64,000 nucleotides of DNA from Agapanthus africanus (lineage: Eukaryota; Streptophyta; Magnoliopsida; Asparagales; Amaryllidaceae), in assembly GCA_030015575.1 (NCBI GenBank), contig CM057337.1, forward strand, positions 374,689,582 through 374,753,581, in the 5' to 3' direction. Below the pieces are notes generated by a model. It did not search any database, was not told the DNA's origin, and worked only from the letters and a program-made list of their open reading frames with translations. Below are positions 34,518 to 46,199 of the stretch, piece by piece (positions within the stretch are counted from its first letter, which is position 1; every line of letters starts with the position of its first letter). Both the position numbers and the translations under genes were made by a program.

Positions 34518-36081
34518 GGTACTATACCTATCGTCAGAAGCAGTTCCCAGGTGACATGAGTACTGCTTAGTCCGTTGACTTAACACTGCTACATTGCCTC
34601 AAGTGTGTTCCTACTGTTCTTTGATTGCTACCCTACCACGGCTCAAAGGAGTCATGCAAACAGGTAATAGTTGGGTGCAGTCCCGAAGCACTTGGAGGCA
34701 GTGGCGGTTAGGCAGGATTCGTCTCTCCAAGTATTGGGGGTTGATATCGCGCTGTGTCTGGAGAGCCATTATAAAAAGTCCTTGGCCAAGGCAAGTGATA
34801 ATTACTGGTAGGTATTCCAGTAGTTTCACAAGGTGTTCTGGGCTACACTCTGACACAACTTATACCGCTATTGGGGGTCTGACTTTTACCATCCCCCTAG
34901 GCCCGATATGCGATACTCATAGACGAACAGACCGGATTGTACGGAGATTGTCACAGACAGGCTTAGTAGGGTTTCAGGATGAGTTCGCTCATCAGCCTCC
35001 CTTTTGGTCAATATGTGGGTAGCCGTTACGTACAGTTAGTACCACTGACGTGCTTGTGGTTAAACCCACTGCCAGCGTATTGACGAGTCTTTAGATTCCC
35101 CCATAGAAAGTTTCCCATGTTTGGGCGAAATGTTGTAGAGGTCGTATGGTTTTATGGCAGGGTTCGATTATATACGTGCACTTGTGTACGGATCATACTA
35201 GTGGGCTTTGGTTTAAGCCGGATCCTAGTATTAGATTTGTTGGATTACTTTAGTCTCATTGCATTCGCATTCAGTCGGAATGTGGATGCAGGTATGTATA
35301 TACAGGTGAGGGGTATCCTTGTGATCCGTCATGAGTTTACTTTAGATGTTTCCATTCCCTTTTTGGGTTAAACATTTTGGTTTAAATGTTTTATGGTGGA
35401 AATTGTGAGTAGAAATCATCATGAAGAGCAATTATTGTGGCATGTGCATGGGTGATGACTCATGGTCTTTTTATTTGTGCAAATGTCACCTTTTTGATTG
35501 ATTAGTGTGTTGAAATGATATGAGGAGAGAGAGAGGGCAGCCATGAGGCTAAGGGGTTTGTCTTGAGATTATTCTAGCACTCTCACATTATCATTCCAAC
35601 ACAATAACAATAGAAAGCTCTTCTTCTTCCTCTTTCTTCTTGAGCTCACAATCTCCATTAATGGCTTCATCATCAACCTCCATCCATACAATCTCATGTG
35701 TTGAGAATCAATGGATGTTTGGAGATAAAGTTATCACACACATTTTCTACTTCACCTTGGACATGTCGTCTAGCAAACTTCATATCCGAGTTGCTTCGGT
35801 TTGAAGCGGGAGCCCGTAAAAAGACTTCTTGATGTGGTGCCCTTTTCGACGAGGAGACCGGAGATCGAGCGAGATCGGAGATGCCGCGAGGAGCTAGAGA
35901 TGGTGGCTAAAGACCGAAGGACATGGATCGATTGGTATAACCTTTCTATCATCTTTGTAGTTAGCTAGTTGGCGGTTAATGGTTCGATCCGGGTAAAGGT
36001 TATGGTAGCGCCAAGTTTTGAAAAGTTTTTGTTCCGCATTTGGCCTCGGATTGACTGCCGGGGCGCTGCCGTAACCCAACA

Positions 36082-36093
36082 TGGTATCAGAGC
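36082..36093 (+). promoter_or_regulatory. Primer binding site of C, tRNA-Met
   Basis: TGGTATCAGAGC directly after the LTR end CCCAACA. Confidence 0.92.
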
Positions 36094-36725
36094 CACGCCA
36101 TTAACCCTTAGCTAGCTTGTTTAGACAATGTTAAACTATCGAAATCGAAACAAACCCGATACACTGCCCTGCACATTTCATTCTCTGTCATTTTTGAAAG
36201 TGTCTTCTAAAATTATTTAAACAAGTGCAGAAGACTACTGACATGACCTATAGCCTGCACCCCAAACACGACCCCAATCCCTCGGATTTTGGCCGAGCAC
36301 ATGGTTCCCAAAACTGAGGAGGCCGGCCCTTTAGAGGCTTCTGGGCTTCATTTTTATGGTGCGGTCTGGACTCTGGAATGATGGTGCAGTGGTATTGTTT
36401 GTTTAGCCCAGTTTTGATATGGAGTTATCTAGTTGTTTGGGGCTATTCGGGGGTTATTTCGAAGTCTATATTTTCTAACATTGTTTAAAGTTTGCAGTAC
36501 ATTACATTTCTATCTGCGACTGTGAATATCATTCGAGCGGTAAATCTTGTCTAATTGCTATAGTCCTTTTAGACGGGTTTTGCGAACGTGACATTCACGT
36601 TGATGTTATGTGTTGTGTTGTGTTGTTGCGGTTTGTCGTGGTGGATAGCTTGGATGCAATGACAGTACAGTTTAGTTGTATTTGTACATTTGATATCGCG
36701 GGGAGGGCGTCCGACATGTGGACTG
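36094..36725 (+). other. Leader fragment of C
   Basis: Non-coding. The last part aligns with the E1 leader (near 44640-44860). Unlike the other copia leaders, I see no clear GC-rich double palindrome in it. Its last five bases GACTG (36721-36725) are the likely target duplication of D. Confidence 0.75.
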
Positions 36726-38650
36726 TGTAATTCCATGTCACGCACCCCACGAACTTGCGGGGAGGCGGAATATATGAAAAACGATTATCAAAGCTTCGTA
36801 ACACAGACTTGAGCGCATAAATCGTGTCTAAACCGTTACTAGTAAACTACAAAAGGTTTAACTACTCTGATTCGAAGTTATACCTCACGTTACTTGTCCT
36901 TTTGGTCTTCATCACTATCCTCCACTCCTTATAGGCTCTTTGGAACGTCGGCACCTCAACGGTCTCCTCGAGTCAAAAACGATCCTCCCGAGAGCTCCTA
37001 CTCCATGCTTAATTTCTAACTTGAGGTAACTAGGTTACTCAAAGTGCTAATCTAAGCAACCTAGGTGATATAGAGTTGGATTATGGAAGTATTAGTCTAG
37101 CTAACCCTTGATCTCAACACATGAGAGGTTAGGGTTAGGGTTTGAAGAGAGAGAGCTTGAGGAGAGAGAAGGTGAGAGTGAGAATCCTTTTGGATGAATG
37201 ATATCATTTGAATATATGAAGCATATGATTATATTAAAATGAATAACAAATAAATATGTGTCATCATGATTCATTAATTCACAGAGTGATTCATCTCATG
37301 AGTCATCTACAACATTAATGCGACATTAACTCCATGGATGATTCACTCTCATGACTCATTAATCCAATAAATGCAAATGCCACCTTACCCTCCAAGTCAT
37401 CATCCTTCAAGAAGCTTCCCGACAAATTATGAGAACGCCCCTCCTATCCGTGAAAACACGGAAAAACTTTAGACTGTATAAATCCAATAATCCGATACTA
37501 GAATCTGGCTTAAACCAAAGCCGACTAGTAAAAACTGTCCGAACATCGTACGTGCGAAAAAACACGTATGCGTCCGAACCCAGTCATAAAACCATACGAC
37601 CTCTATATCGTTTTGCCTGAAGCAGGGAAACTCTCTGTGTGGGACTCTAAAGACTCGACACTACGCTGGCAGGGGGTTTAACTATAGACCGCAAGCGACA
37701 CTAGCTGTACATAACGGTCCCCAGGTAGATGTCGATAAGAAGGCCGATGAGTAAACCCATCCGAACTCCTACTGAGCCTGATGTGACAATCTCCGTACAG
37801 TCCGGTCTGTTCGTCTAGGACTATCGCATATCGGGCCTAGGGGGTGGCAAGCGTCAGTCCCCTAAAAGCGGTATAAGTCGTGTCGGAGCGTAGCCCATTA
37901 CACCTTGAGAAACTACTGGAAAACCTACCCGTAAATCTCGCTTGCCCTGTCCAGGGACTTTGCGTAATGGCTCTCTGACACAGCGCGATATCAACTCCCA
38001 ATACCGGGAGAGACGAATCCTGTCTAATCGCCACTGCCTCCAAGTGATCGGGACTGCACCCAACTGCTACCTGTTTGCACGACTCCTTTGAGCCGTGGTA
38101 GGGTAGCAATCTAAGAACAGTGGAACACACTCGAGGCGAAGTAGCAGTGTCAAGTCTGCCGACTATGCTATACTCATGTCACCTGGGAACCGTTAACTGA
38201 CGATGGGTATAATCCCAACCAACTGTTCCCCGTGAGTCCTGTCCGGTGTACCCGTAACCTAACGAGCACCTATATACTATCTCCAGTACGACGTACTGAT
38301 GGCTATGGGACAGACCATCTCCCCAACTGGGATGAGAAGCGTACACACTAGTCTACTCCGGAGTATCGATGCCCTGTCTCGATAATCCAACGTCTAGGGA
38401 CCAGAAAAAGGATGTGCTTGTAGACTACCCAGCCCCCACTAGTGTGAATGCCATCACAACGCTGGTAGTCAAGCAAGATCCTAAGAGCTCTATCAATACG
38501 TATACTCACATATTAAGATAGATAAAACCAAGTAGCATACTACCATGTTTAGCAAGACTGTTATATAACTGTGAAAATCCCAAGCTTCCATTAAGTAATA
38601 TACAAACTAGTATGATACAGTAATGGCCTTCTAGGGCATAAACACTAATA
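36726..38650 (-). repeat. 3' LTR of D (about 1.9 kb)
   Basis: Bounded on the right by the polypurine tract and on the left by the leader of C. The minus-strand GTTTATGCCCTAGAAGGCC near its start matches the family. The palindrome of the LTR dyads appears as CCCTGTCCAGGG (37945-37956). No gene seen. Confidence 0.82.
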
Positions 38651-38661
38651 ATCTCCCACTT
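38651..38661 (-). promoter_or_regulatory. Polypurine tract of D
   Basis: Minus-strand GCAAGTGGGAGAT just outside the LTR. The same sequence precedes the 3' LTR in BARE/Angela-type elements. Confidence 0.82.
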
Positions 38662-38664
38662 GCA

Positions 38665-39303
38665 CTAGGGCCATGTACTGGCGTATCGCAGACCTATCAT
38701 CTCGAATAGCCTCTCGAACTGCGTCTGAGGAATGGCCTTTGTGAATGGCTCAACAGTGTTTTTCTCTGTATCTACTCTCTTTACCTCGATCTCCCGGCGA
38801 TCGACAATCTCCCTGATCAGGTGATACCGCCTTAAGATGTGTCTGGACTTCTGATGGGACCTGGGTTCCTTCGCTAAAGCTATAGCGCCGTTGTTGTCGC
38901 AATACAGAAGTATTGGACCAACACTGGTAGGAACCACCTGAAGTTCTGTGAGGAACTTCTTCATCCAAACAGCTTCTTTTGCGGCATCGCAAGCAGCTAT
39001 GTACTCCGCTTCCATCGTTGAGTCAGCAACGGTGTCCTGCTTGGAACTCTTCCAATAGACCGCCCCTCCATTGAGGGTAAAGACATAACCCGACATGGAC
39101 TTGGAGTCATCCTTGTCACTCTGGAAGCTGGAGTCAGCAAAGGCCTCGATTTGGAGGTCTTTTCCGCCATACACAAAGAACATCTCCTTAGTCCTTCTCA
39201 GGTACTTGAGAATGTTCTTACTGCTATCCAGTGCTTCTCCCCTGGGTTTGCCTGATACCGGCTTACAACGCTCAATGCGTATGCTACATCTGGTCTGGTA
39301 CAT
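38665..39303 (-). pseudogene. RNase H region of D
   Basis: Copia RNase H recognised by AFADSSFQSDKDDSKSMSG, GGAVYWKSSKQDTVADST, MEAEYIAACDAAKEAVW, YCDNNGAIALAKEP and SRHILRRYHLIRE. These are the usual motifs of the C-terminal domain of BARE/Angela/Tork-like Pol. It ends within 20 bp of the polypurine tract, as expected. Confidence 0.9.
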
Positions 39304-40181
39304 AACATTGCATACATTATAGAGCCTACTGCAGAAGCGTAGGGTATAATCGACATGCGATCCCTTTCCAAATCAGTCTTGGGAGACATCTCTTTGGAGA
39401 GGATGATTCCGTGACAAGCCGGTAGGTTACCGCGCTTAGAATCATCCATACTGAATCTTTTCAATATGGTGTCTATGTACCTGGACTGCGAAAGTCCCAA
39501 CATCCTCTTTGATCTATCACGATAGATCTGGATCCCCAGAATGTAGGTGGCATCACCCAGGTCTTTCATGAAGAACTTCTGTGACAAGAATCTTTTGACT
39601 GACTGTAGCATAGGAATATCATTTCCTATTAGGAGAATGTCATCCACGTACAAGACGAGGAATACAACAACTCTCCCTACAATCTTACTGTATATGCATG
39701 GTTCATCTGGATTTTTGATAAAGTCGAATTCTTTGACAGTATCATCAAAACAGATGTTCCAACTCCGCGATGCCTGCTTTAGTCCATAAATGGATTTAAG
39801 CAGCTTGCATACTTTACCGCTGCTCCCACTCTGAATGAATCCGTCTGGCTGATCCATATAGACGCTCTCTTCCAAATTACCATTTAGAAAGGCCGTCTTT
39901 ACGTCCATCTGCCAAATTTCATAATCGTGGAAGGCAGCAATAGCAAGAAGGACCCGAATGGATTTGAGCATAGCCACTGGAGAAAAGGTTTTGTCATAGT
40001 CCAAACCAGGTCTTTGACGGAAACCCTTTGCAACAAGTCTAGCCTTATAGGTTTCAACCTGTCCATCTACACCAATCTTCTTTCTGAAGATCCACTTGCA
40101 TCCTACGGGTTTTACCCCATCTGGAGCAATGTCCAAAGTCCATACTTTGTTAGTGTACATGGACTCCATTTCGGTCCGCAT
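39198..40181 (-). pseudogene. Reverse transcriptase region of D
   Basis: Copia reverse transcriptase motifs in order: VGCKWIFRKK, VARLVAKGFRQ-like segment, QMDVKTAFLNG, QPDGFI, KSIYGLKQASR, LYVDDILLIG, MKDLGDATYILGIQIYRD and the conserved tail YASAVGSIMYAM with CTRPDVAYALS. The YVDD active-site motif is typical of Ty1/copia. It is a remnant of an element and not a host gene. Confidence 0.92.
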
Positions 40182-40295
40182 TGCATCCAGCCATTTTACC
40201 GAGTCGCTGCTCTGAATGGCTTGCTGGAAGCTAGTAGGGTCGTCATTATCAATGACGCAATCTTCTCGATCCCCGTCTATGAGAAAACCGTAGTA

Positions 40296-41316
40296 TCACT
40301 CGGGCGGATGAGACTGCCTACTACTTCTGCGGATAGGCGCTGGTATGTCCCTTTCTTCTGAAACTTCTTGTTCTACCAAACTTTCAGTAACAGCTTGTGG
40401 TTCTGGAATTTCTTCCAGTTCTACTGCGCTCCCACTCTTCTGATTTTCTAAAAATTCAGTTTCTAAGAAGCGGGCATGACGAGAAACAAAAACCTTTTGT
40501 TCCTCTGCGTAATAGAAGCAATATCCCATGGAGTTCTTTGGATATCCCACAAACTTACACTCTACTGAGCGTAGCCTCGAGCATGTCCGGATGCTGCTTT
40601 TTTACAAAAGCTGGACATCCCCATGTCTTCAGGTACTGAAGATAGGGTTTCTTCCCACTCCACATCTGATATGGTGTGGTAGGCACAGTTGTGGTTAGAA
40701 CCTTGTTTAAAAGATATGCAGCTGATTCTAGTGTATAACCCCAGAATGATCGCGGTAACTCAGCCTTACTCATCATGGAACGAACCATATCCAATAGGGT
40801 TCGATTCCTCCTTTCCGATACACCGTTGTGTTGTGGTGTGTATGGAGGAGTAAGCTGAGAGAGAATTCCATTCTCTTTTAAGTAACCCAGGAACTCGGCA
40901 CTTAAGTATTCACCACCTCGATCAGATCTCAGTGCCTTAATACTTTTGCCTGTTTGGTTTTCCACTTCATTCTTATATTCCTGGAATTTCTCAAAAGCCT
41001 CGGATTTATGCTTCATTAAGAAGATATGTCCATACCTAGAGAAATCATCCGTAAAAGTAATGAAGTAGGAATAACCACCTCGCGCATGTGTAGACATTGG
41101 ACCGCACACGTCACTGTGTACGAGTCCTAAGAGCTCGCTCGTTCTTACTCCGTGTCCAGTAAACGGAGTCTTTGTCATCTTTCCCATGAGACAAGATTCA
41201 CAAGTGGCATAAGATTGATATTCGAACGGATTCAAATATCCTTCTCTATGTAACTTCGTTAATCGTGTTTCATTGATGTGACCTAGTCTACAATGCCATA
41301 AGAAAGCCTGATTCAT
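40296..41316 (-). pseudogene. Integrase region of D
   Basis: Shows the GAG-pre-integrase zinc region (LWHCRLGHINETRL, CESCLMGKMTKTPF) and the catalytic core with HSDVCGPM, FTDDFSRYGHIF, RSDRGGEYLS and HNGVSERRNRTLLDMVR, followed by the YLLNKV and TWGCPAFV tail and an acidic linker with RRSSRQSHPPE. This gene order, integrase before reverse transcriptase, is diagnostic for Ty1/copia. Confidence 0.9.
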
Positions 41317-41486
41317 TTATGGAGACTTTCTTTTAAGTGTGTTCTGGACATTGAAAACCTGAGCTTGACTCAATACATATATACCGTCATCTAATGTACC
41401 GGACCCAATCAGAACTTGATTTAGGTGGATGTGAACTACATCGCTTACGAATGTAAAGTCATATCCCTCTCTTGAAAGTGAGGACA

Positions 41487-42074
41487 CTATATGATATTAC
41501 AAGTCAAACTAGGTACATACAGACAGTTATGTAGAATCAATATCTGCCCACTTGTCAAACCTAGGCGATATTCTCCCACGGATTCAGCGTCCACGCTCAT
41601 TCCGTTTGCAACTCTGAGAGACAAATCACCTATCCTTATATCTCTACGGTTTCTCAAAGCATGTAATGAATTACAGATATGAGATCCTGCTCCGGTATCT
41701 AGTACCCAGGAAGTAGAGTTAATTGACAAACAGTTCTCAATTACAAACACACTTGAGGTTGAAGCCACAACATGCTTCGTATTCTGGCTACTGGCTTCCA
41801 AAGCCCTGCAATCCTTCTGCCAATGCCCGTTCCCATAACAATAGGAACATCCCTCCTTAGCTATACCAAGTCCCAAAACTTTTGCTCTTCCCTTTCCTCC
41901 TACTTTATTGACACCGTATATCGGCTTTGTAGAGGTCTTCTACTTTTCACCCTTTGCTTTCGTCCTGGATGTAGAAGAAGAAGGTCCCCCATTAAGCAGA
42001 GCTTGTGTCTCCCTGGTTTCTTTCAGGGTGTAAGTAGAGGGTAGGGACTGTGGAAATAAGTCAGCGTATGACTC
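41487..42074 (-). pseudogene. End of gag and protease region of D
   Basis: A CCHC knuckle, CSYCYGNGHWQKDC, marks the nucleocapsid end of gag, and SWVLDTGAGSHICN marks the protease active site. The sequence from about 41877 to 42074 is the preceding gag portion, with a short Lys-rich part, cut off by E1. The five last bases, GACTC (42070-42074), are the expected target duplication of E1. Confidence 0.85.
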
Positions 42075-44202
42075 TGTTGGAGATAGTGCCCTCAGAGTCA
42101 TTTATTGGATCACAGGCACGTGATTGCAATGATTGAGGGAGGACCTATTCCGGTAGGACAGTCTTACTCAAGATGATAGTATGCTATCTGGTTTATCTTT
42201 ATCATCGTGTACTGCTTTAGGTGACCTTACAGGTCACTATTATACGTTGATAGAGCCCCTAGGATTCTTGCTTGACTGCCAGCAGTATGAGGGCGATCAT
42301 ATATGTGGGAGCTGGGGTCTATAAGCACATCCTTAAAAGGTCCCTAGTCGTGGGAGTTTCGAGACAGGGCATCGATACTCCAGAGTAGACTAGTGTATAC
42401 AGTCGAGACCCCGACGAGGGGCGGTGGCCAGTCTCACAAGCCACTGGTGTCAGTTGGTTCACCTAAGATGTATACAGGTGCTCATTGGGTTATGAGTACA
42501 CCGGACAGGACTCGCCGGGAACATGCTAGTTGGTCTTATACCTGACATCAGATAGCAGTTCCCTGGTGACATGTGTACAGGTTAGTTCATCGACCTGAGG
42601 ATCGTCATTTGTCTCGTGTGAGTTCCCACTGTACTTTGATTACTACCCTACCACGCTCAAAGGAGACGTGCAAACAGGTTTTAGTTGGGTACAGTCCCGA
42701 GCCACATGGAGACAGTGAGCGGATCTTCAGGGGTTCGTCTCTCCCGGTATTGGGGGTGAGGTCGCGCTGTGTCTAGGAGAGCCCTTACACGAAGTCCTTG
42801 GCCAAGGCAGTAGATTTACTGGTAGGTATTCCAGTAGTATCTCAGGGTGTTCTGGGCTACACTCCGACACGACTTGTACCGCTTTTGGGGGTCTGACTTT
42901 TACCAACCCCCTAGGCCCGCCATGCGATGCGCATAGACGAACGGATCGGACTGTATGGATATTGTCACCGACAGGCTCAGTAGGGTGTCAGGCTGAGTTC
43001 CCTCACAGACGTCCCTTTTGGTCAATAGCTGGTAGCCCGTCACGTATGGCTAATACCTCTGACGTGCTAGTGGTTAAATCCACAGCCATAGTATTGACGA
43101 GTCTTTAGAGTCCCCCACATTCAGTTGCTCAAGTTTTCGGGCGAAACGCTGTAGAGGCCGTATGGAGATATGGCAGGGTTTGATCAGATACGTGCGGTAT
43201 TGCACGGATCAGGATCGGACGGTTAATACTAGCGGGCTTTGGTTTAAGCCGGATCCTAGTATTATACAGTATAGACTTTGTCTCGTTGCATTTGTATTTC
43301 GGTTGGATTACAAATGCGGGTATGTATATACAGTAGCGGGGTTTTCCTGTAATTTATTACGGGATCAGTTTTTTGGAGTTGCCAGTTTGTTTTCCGTTTC
43401 AGCCATATTTCTTTGTATCTTTCATTGGCTGAAGTTTGGTGGAGGAGGGCTTATTTGCAAGCTTGCAAATTTGGTTAGTGGAGGGTGTTATTTGCATATT
43501 GTTGTATCATGATAATTCCTCCACCATTTGACTTCTTCTTCTTCTTCATGATGGCTTGACTTTGGGTGTGATGATTGGTTGATAGAGTGTGGGTTTGAGT
43601 TTGTGATCATTTCTTTTCATGATAACATTTTATCTCTCTCTCTTGCATTATTCTTGTGAGGCTCTCTCTCATTTTTTCCTCACTCTCCCATTCATGCATG
43701 GCCGGCCACATAGAGGGAAGGGGCTGCCCATAATTTTGTGGTGGGATTCACACTCATTTGGCTTGGCAAAATCATTTTAGCTCCTCCTCCAAAAGCTCAT
43801 ATCTCATACCTCCACCATATGGCAACCTCCTATAACCCCAAGAGAAAAAGCATTCTACAGTTAACCTACAGCACCCTTGGGCATGTCGACTCGCCAACTT
43901 CGTGCCTGAGTTGCCTCGGTCCAGAGGTGGGAGCCCGTAAAAGAAGCCGGCGATGTGGTGCCCTTCCGGCGAGGAGGTGAAGACCGGAGATTCCGCGGGA
44001 GATCGGGACGACGACGAGAAGACCGAAGGACACGGATCGCTCGGTATATCTCTCTACCCCGTTCTTTAGTTAGCTAGGACTAGATTAATGGCCCGATCCG
44101 GGTTTATAGTGCGCGGTGGTGCCGGTTTCAAAAGTTAAAGTAAATTATCGCTTCCGCATTTTGGCCTCGGAAAGACGGCCGGGGCGCCGCCGTGAACTTA
44201 CT
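42075..44202 (+). repeat. 5' LTR of E1 (2128 bp)
   Basis: Opens TGTTGGAGATAGTGCCCTCA. Highly similar to the LTR of E2, less to C. Contains CCTTGGCCAAGG (42796-42807) and ACTGG..CCAGT (42818-42835). Confidence 0.88.
42796..42835 (+). other. Paired dyads in LTR E1
   Basis: CCTTGGCCAAGG differs from the A, B and F form CCCTGGCCAGGG at one symmetric base pair, so the palindrome is intact in both. The second dyad has a 5-bp stem, ACTGG/CCAGT. Confidence 0.75.
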
Positions 44203-44203
44203 G

Positions 44204-44215
44204 TGGTATCAGAGC
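44204..44215 (+). promoter_or_regulatory. Primer binding site of E1, tRNA-Met
   Basis: TGGTATCAGAGC one base after the LTR end. Confidence 0.9.
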
Positions 44216-44410
44216 CACGCCATTAACCTAGTCTAGCTTGGTCTAATGTGTTTACATTTCCGATCGAACAAAATTCCAAAACCCGCGTTTTCATTTGCAT
44301 CAGTTTCTTTCGAAATTTTTTTAGCTCCAAAATTTTTTCAGGTTGTTTCAGAATAATGTGCAGGGAATTGTAAGCTTACTGTGAAAAATTGGTTGCATGA
44401 CGTCATCATA

Positions 44411-44460
44411 CCGCCGCGGAACCACGGCCAAATCCATGCTTGGGCCGCGGTTCCGCCGCC
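44411..44460 (+). other. GC-rich leader hairpin of E1
   Basis: CCGCCGCGGAACCACGGCCA, an ATCCATGC loop, then TTGGGCCGCGGTTCCGCCGC. The arms pair almost fully. Same place as in A, B, E2 and F. Confidence 0.8.
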
Positions 44461-44944
44461 GTATTTACTATTCAATGCACCAATTTTTTACAGAGGCCTC
44501 CAGACTTGAAAATAGGGTTTTTGGAACATTCTTTTTGGGCCCAGATTTTCTGTGAGTGCTACAATAGTGCTTGGGGCCCACTTGGGTATATTTGATCGAT
44601 CGAAAATTTTAAATACATTAGTTCACAGTATTTACATTATATTTGCGACCGTGAATGTCACTTGATCGGTAAATCCTGTCTAACTGCTATAGCCCGGTTA
44701 GACGGATTTGCGAACGTGACATTCACGTTGATGTTCTGTGATTGTGCTGTGATGTTGCGGATTGGTCGTGGGGGATAGCCTGGATGCAATGCTAGTACAG
44801 TTTTTGGTTGTATTATGTACATTTGATATTGCGGGGCGAGCGTCCGACATGTGGACTGCCGTCACTGCCTGTTGTATATTATTCTTTTAGGGAACGACCG
44901 GGTCGAGGTCGATGTACCTGTTGTATGTATATTTTACTTCTGTA

Positions 44945-45210
44945 CTAGGATTACCCCAAGGTGGGGTGCACGGATAGCCGGGTTCCAGAGGGCAACAAGC
45001 CCGCATCTCATGGCATTGAGACGGAAGGGGCTTCACTCTAGAATTGGCGGGCTATTCGCCGCATTCGTAGGGGGTACAGGTTGACCCAGGAGGGGTGCCC
45101 AAGTTACCGGATTCCGTGAAGTGCTGAGTGGTCCATTCACGTTGCTGAAGGGGGCTGCCTCGCTTCAGGTTTTGGCGGGTGACTTGCCGCGCCCGTAGGG
45201 GTCTAGGATT
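44945..45210 (+). other. Structured leader module of E1, two tandem units
   Basis: Unit 1 (about 44945-45072) has nested stems 44983-44990 with 45036-45043, AAGCCC/GGGCTT (44997-45002 with 45028-45033), and ATCTCA/TGAGAC (45005-45010 with 45017-45022). Unit 2 (about 45073-45210) begins and ends similarly and has the stems CGTGAA/TTCACG and CTGAAG/CTTCAG. A and F carry a single unit. Confidence 0.68.
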
Positions 45211-45632
45211 TCATTGCACAGGCTATCCACACGACCAGGGGAACGTCGGGTTTCAGTAGCGGCTCTGTGAAACCCGGGGATCCCAGATATCTGTATTGTT
45301 CTGTGATGCTGTACATTTCTGTGATGTTGCATTTTATCACGCCTTGAGCGAAATATTATATATTAATATATATACTAGTAGATGTTGTATATGTTTTGCA
45401 TCCGCGCTAGTCCAGTCCCCGCTCTGTCGTTAGTTAGCTAACCTAACGGGTAATGACGGGACCCAGTGGCGAATGCGGATGGCTTATACGTACGTCATTA
45501 TTTTCGTTCTTTATTGGTGTGATCAATTGATGAGACTGCGTTGATTCAGATCAATGCAAGTTAAAAACAAACCTATTCTGATGTTGTTGGAACATTTTTC
45601 AAAAAGCTGTTATTGCAAGGACGTTCACTTTT

Positions 45633-45852
45633 GTTTTGCACAGTGGTATTCAGTTGGAATATCCTGCTCCTCAGTCGACGAGGCAAGGGCCGAGATCCCT
45701 TCACCGGGAGTGACCCCTTGGACAGAAGTTTGCGTCAGAGCAATAACTTCACTATAGTCGTTTACTTTTGCTTTGCATCGTGGTATTCAGTTGGAATATC
45801 CTGCACCTCATTCTACGGGGAAAGAGCCGAGATCCCTTCACCGGGAGTGACC
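45633..45852 (+). repeat. Duplicated leader motif of E1
   Basis: Copies 45633-45715 and 45771-45852, about 137 bp apart. Both contain GTGGTATTCAGTTGGAATAT and a GCCGAGATCCCTTCACCGGG core. E2 has the same pair at 57613-57695 and 57751-57832; A has its homologue. Confidence 0.85.
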
Positions 45853-46002
45853 TCTTTAGTAAAGGTTTTCGTCACTATATTTTTCTAAAAAGCTATCCGG
45901 TTCCTTCAACGATATCAAGTTCATTACGTTAAAGGTTTTCGCCAGAAACCATTCGTAGCCCTCCGTCGTTTCATATGGATAGTCAATAGTATTCAAGCCG
46001 TG

Positions 46003-46199
46003 TTTGTTGGCCATAGTCAAGGCACAGTGTTTGGTAGCTATTGGGTGTTCATATGTAGCATAAATAGATGCGTTGGTTTGGGACAGTCGTATAGCCTTGT
46101 TGGCCCTAGTCAAGGGCTTGTACGGGTGGGTTCAAATTAACCTGGACAATGACGGATAGAACTTGACATGTGACTTATGATTGTTGGCCTTAGTCAAGG
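46003..46199 (+). repeat. Triple leader motif of E1
   Basis: TTGTTGGCC..AGTCAAGG at 46003-46022, 46096-46115 and 46180-46199, spaced 93 and 84 nt, exactly the spacings seen in A. Confidence 0.85.

Larger units (their letters stand above)
22124..36081 (+). repeat. 5' LTR of C, interrupted by L (about 2.02 kb of own sequence)
   Basis: Opens TGTTGGCTATAGTGCCCTCA, closely like E1 and E2, and closes CCCAACA. Element L is inserted after 22588 with duplication GGTAC. The right part holds the dyads CCTTGGCCAAGG (34780-34791) and ACTGG..CCAGT (34804-34821). Confidence 0.87.
22124..36725 (+). mobile_element. Element C: Ty1/copia BARE/Angela-type, 5' LTR and start of leader
   Basis: Plus-strand copia element inserted in the leader of B. 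Its LTR (22124-22588 and 34523-36081) is split by element L. The tRNA-Met primer site follows at 36082, then about 630 nt of leader that aligns with the leader of E1 up to GACATGTGGACTG, where D is inserted. The five bases before it (22119-22123, ATAAC) are the expected duplication. No coding part is in the window. Confidence 0.85.
36726..42074 (-). mobile_element. Element D: Ty1/copia BARE/Angela-type, 3' part with pol remnants
   Basis: Minus-strand copia element inserted in the leader of C. Visible are its 3' LTR, polypurine tract, RNase H, reverse transcriptase, integrase, protease and the end of gag. The 5' side is cut off at 42075 by the insertion of E1. The likely left duplication is GACTG (36721-36725). 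The LTR shares blocks with A, B, C, E, F and K, and the pol is copia, which is the basis for assigning the whole LTR group to copia. About four or five breaks in the visible coding part. Confidence 0.88.
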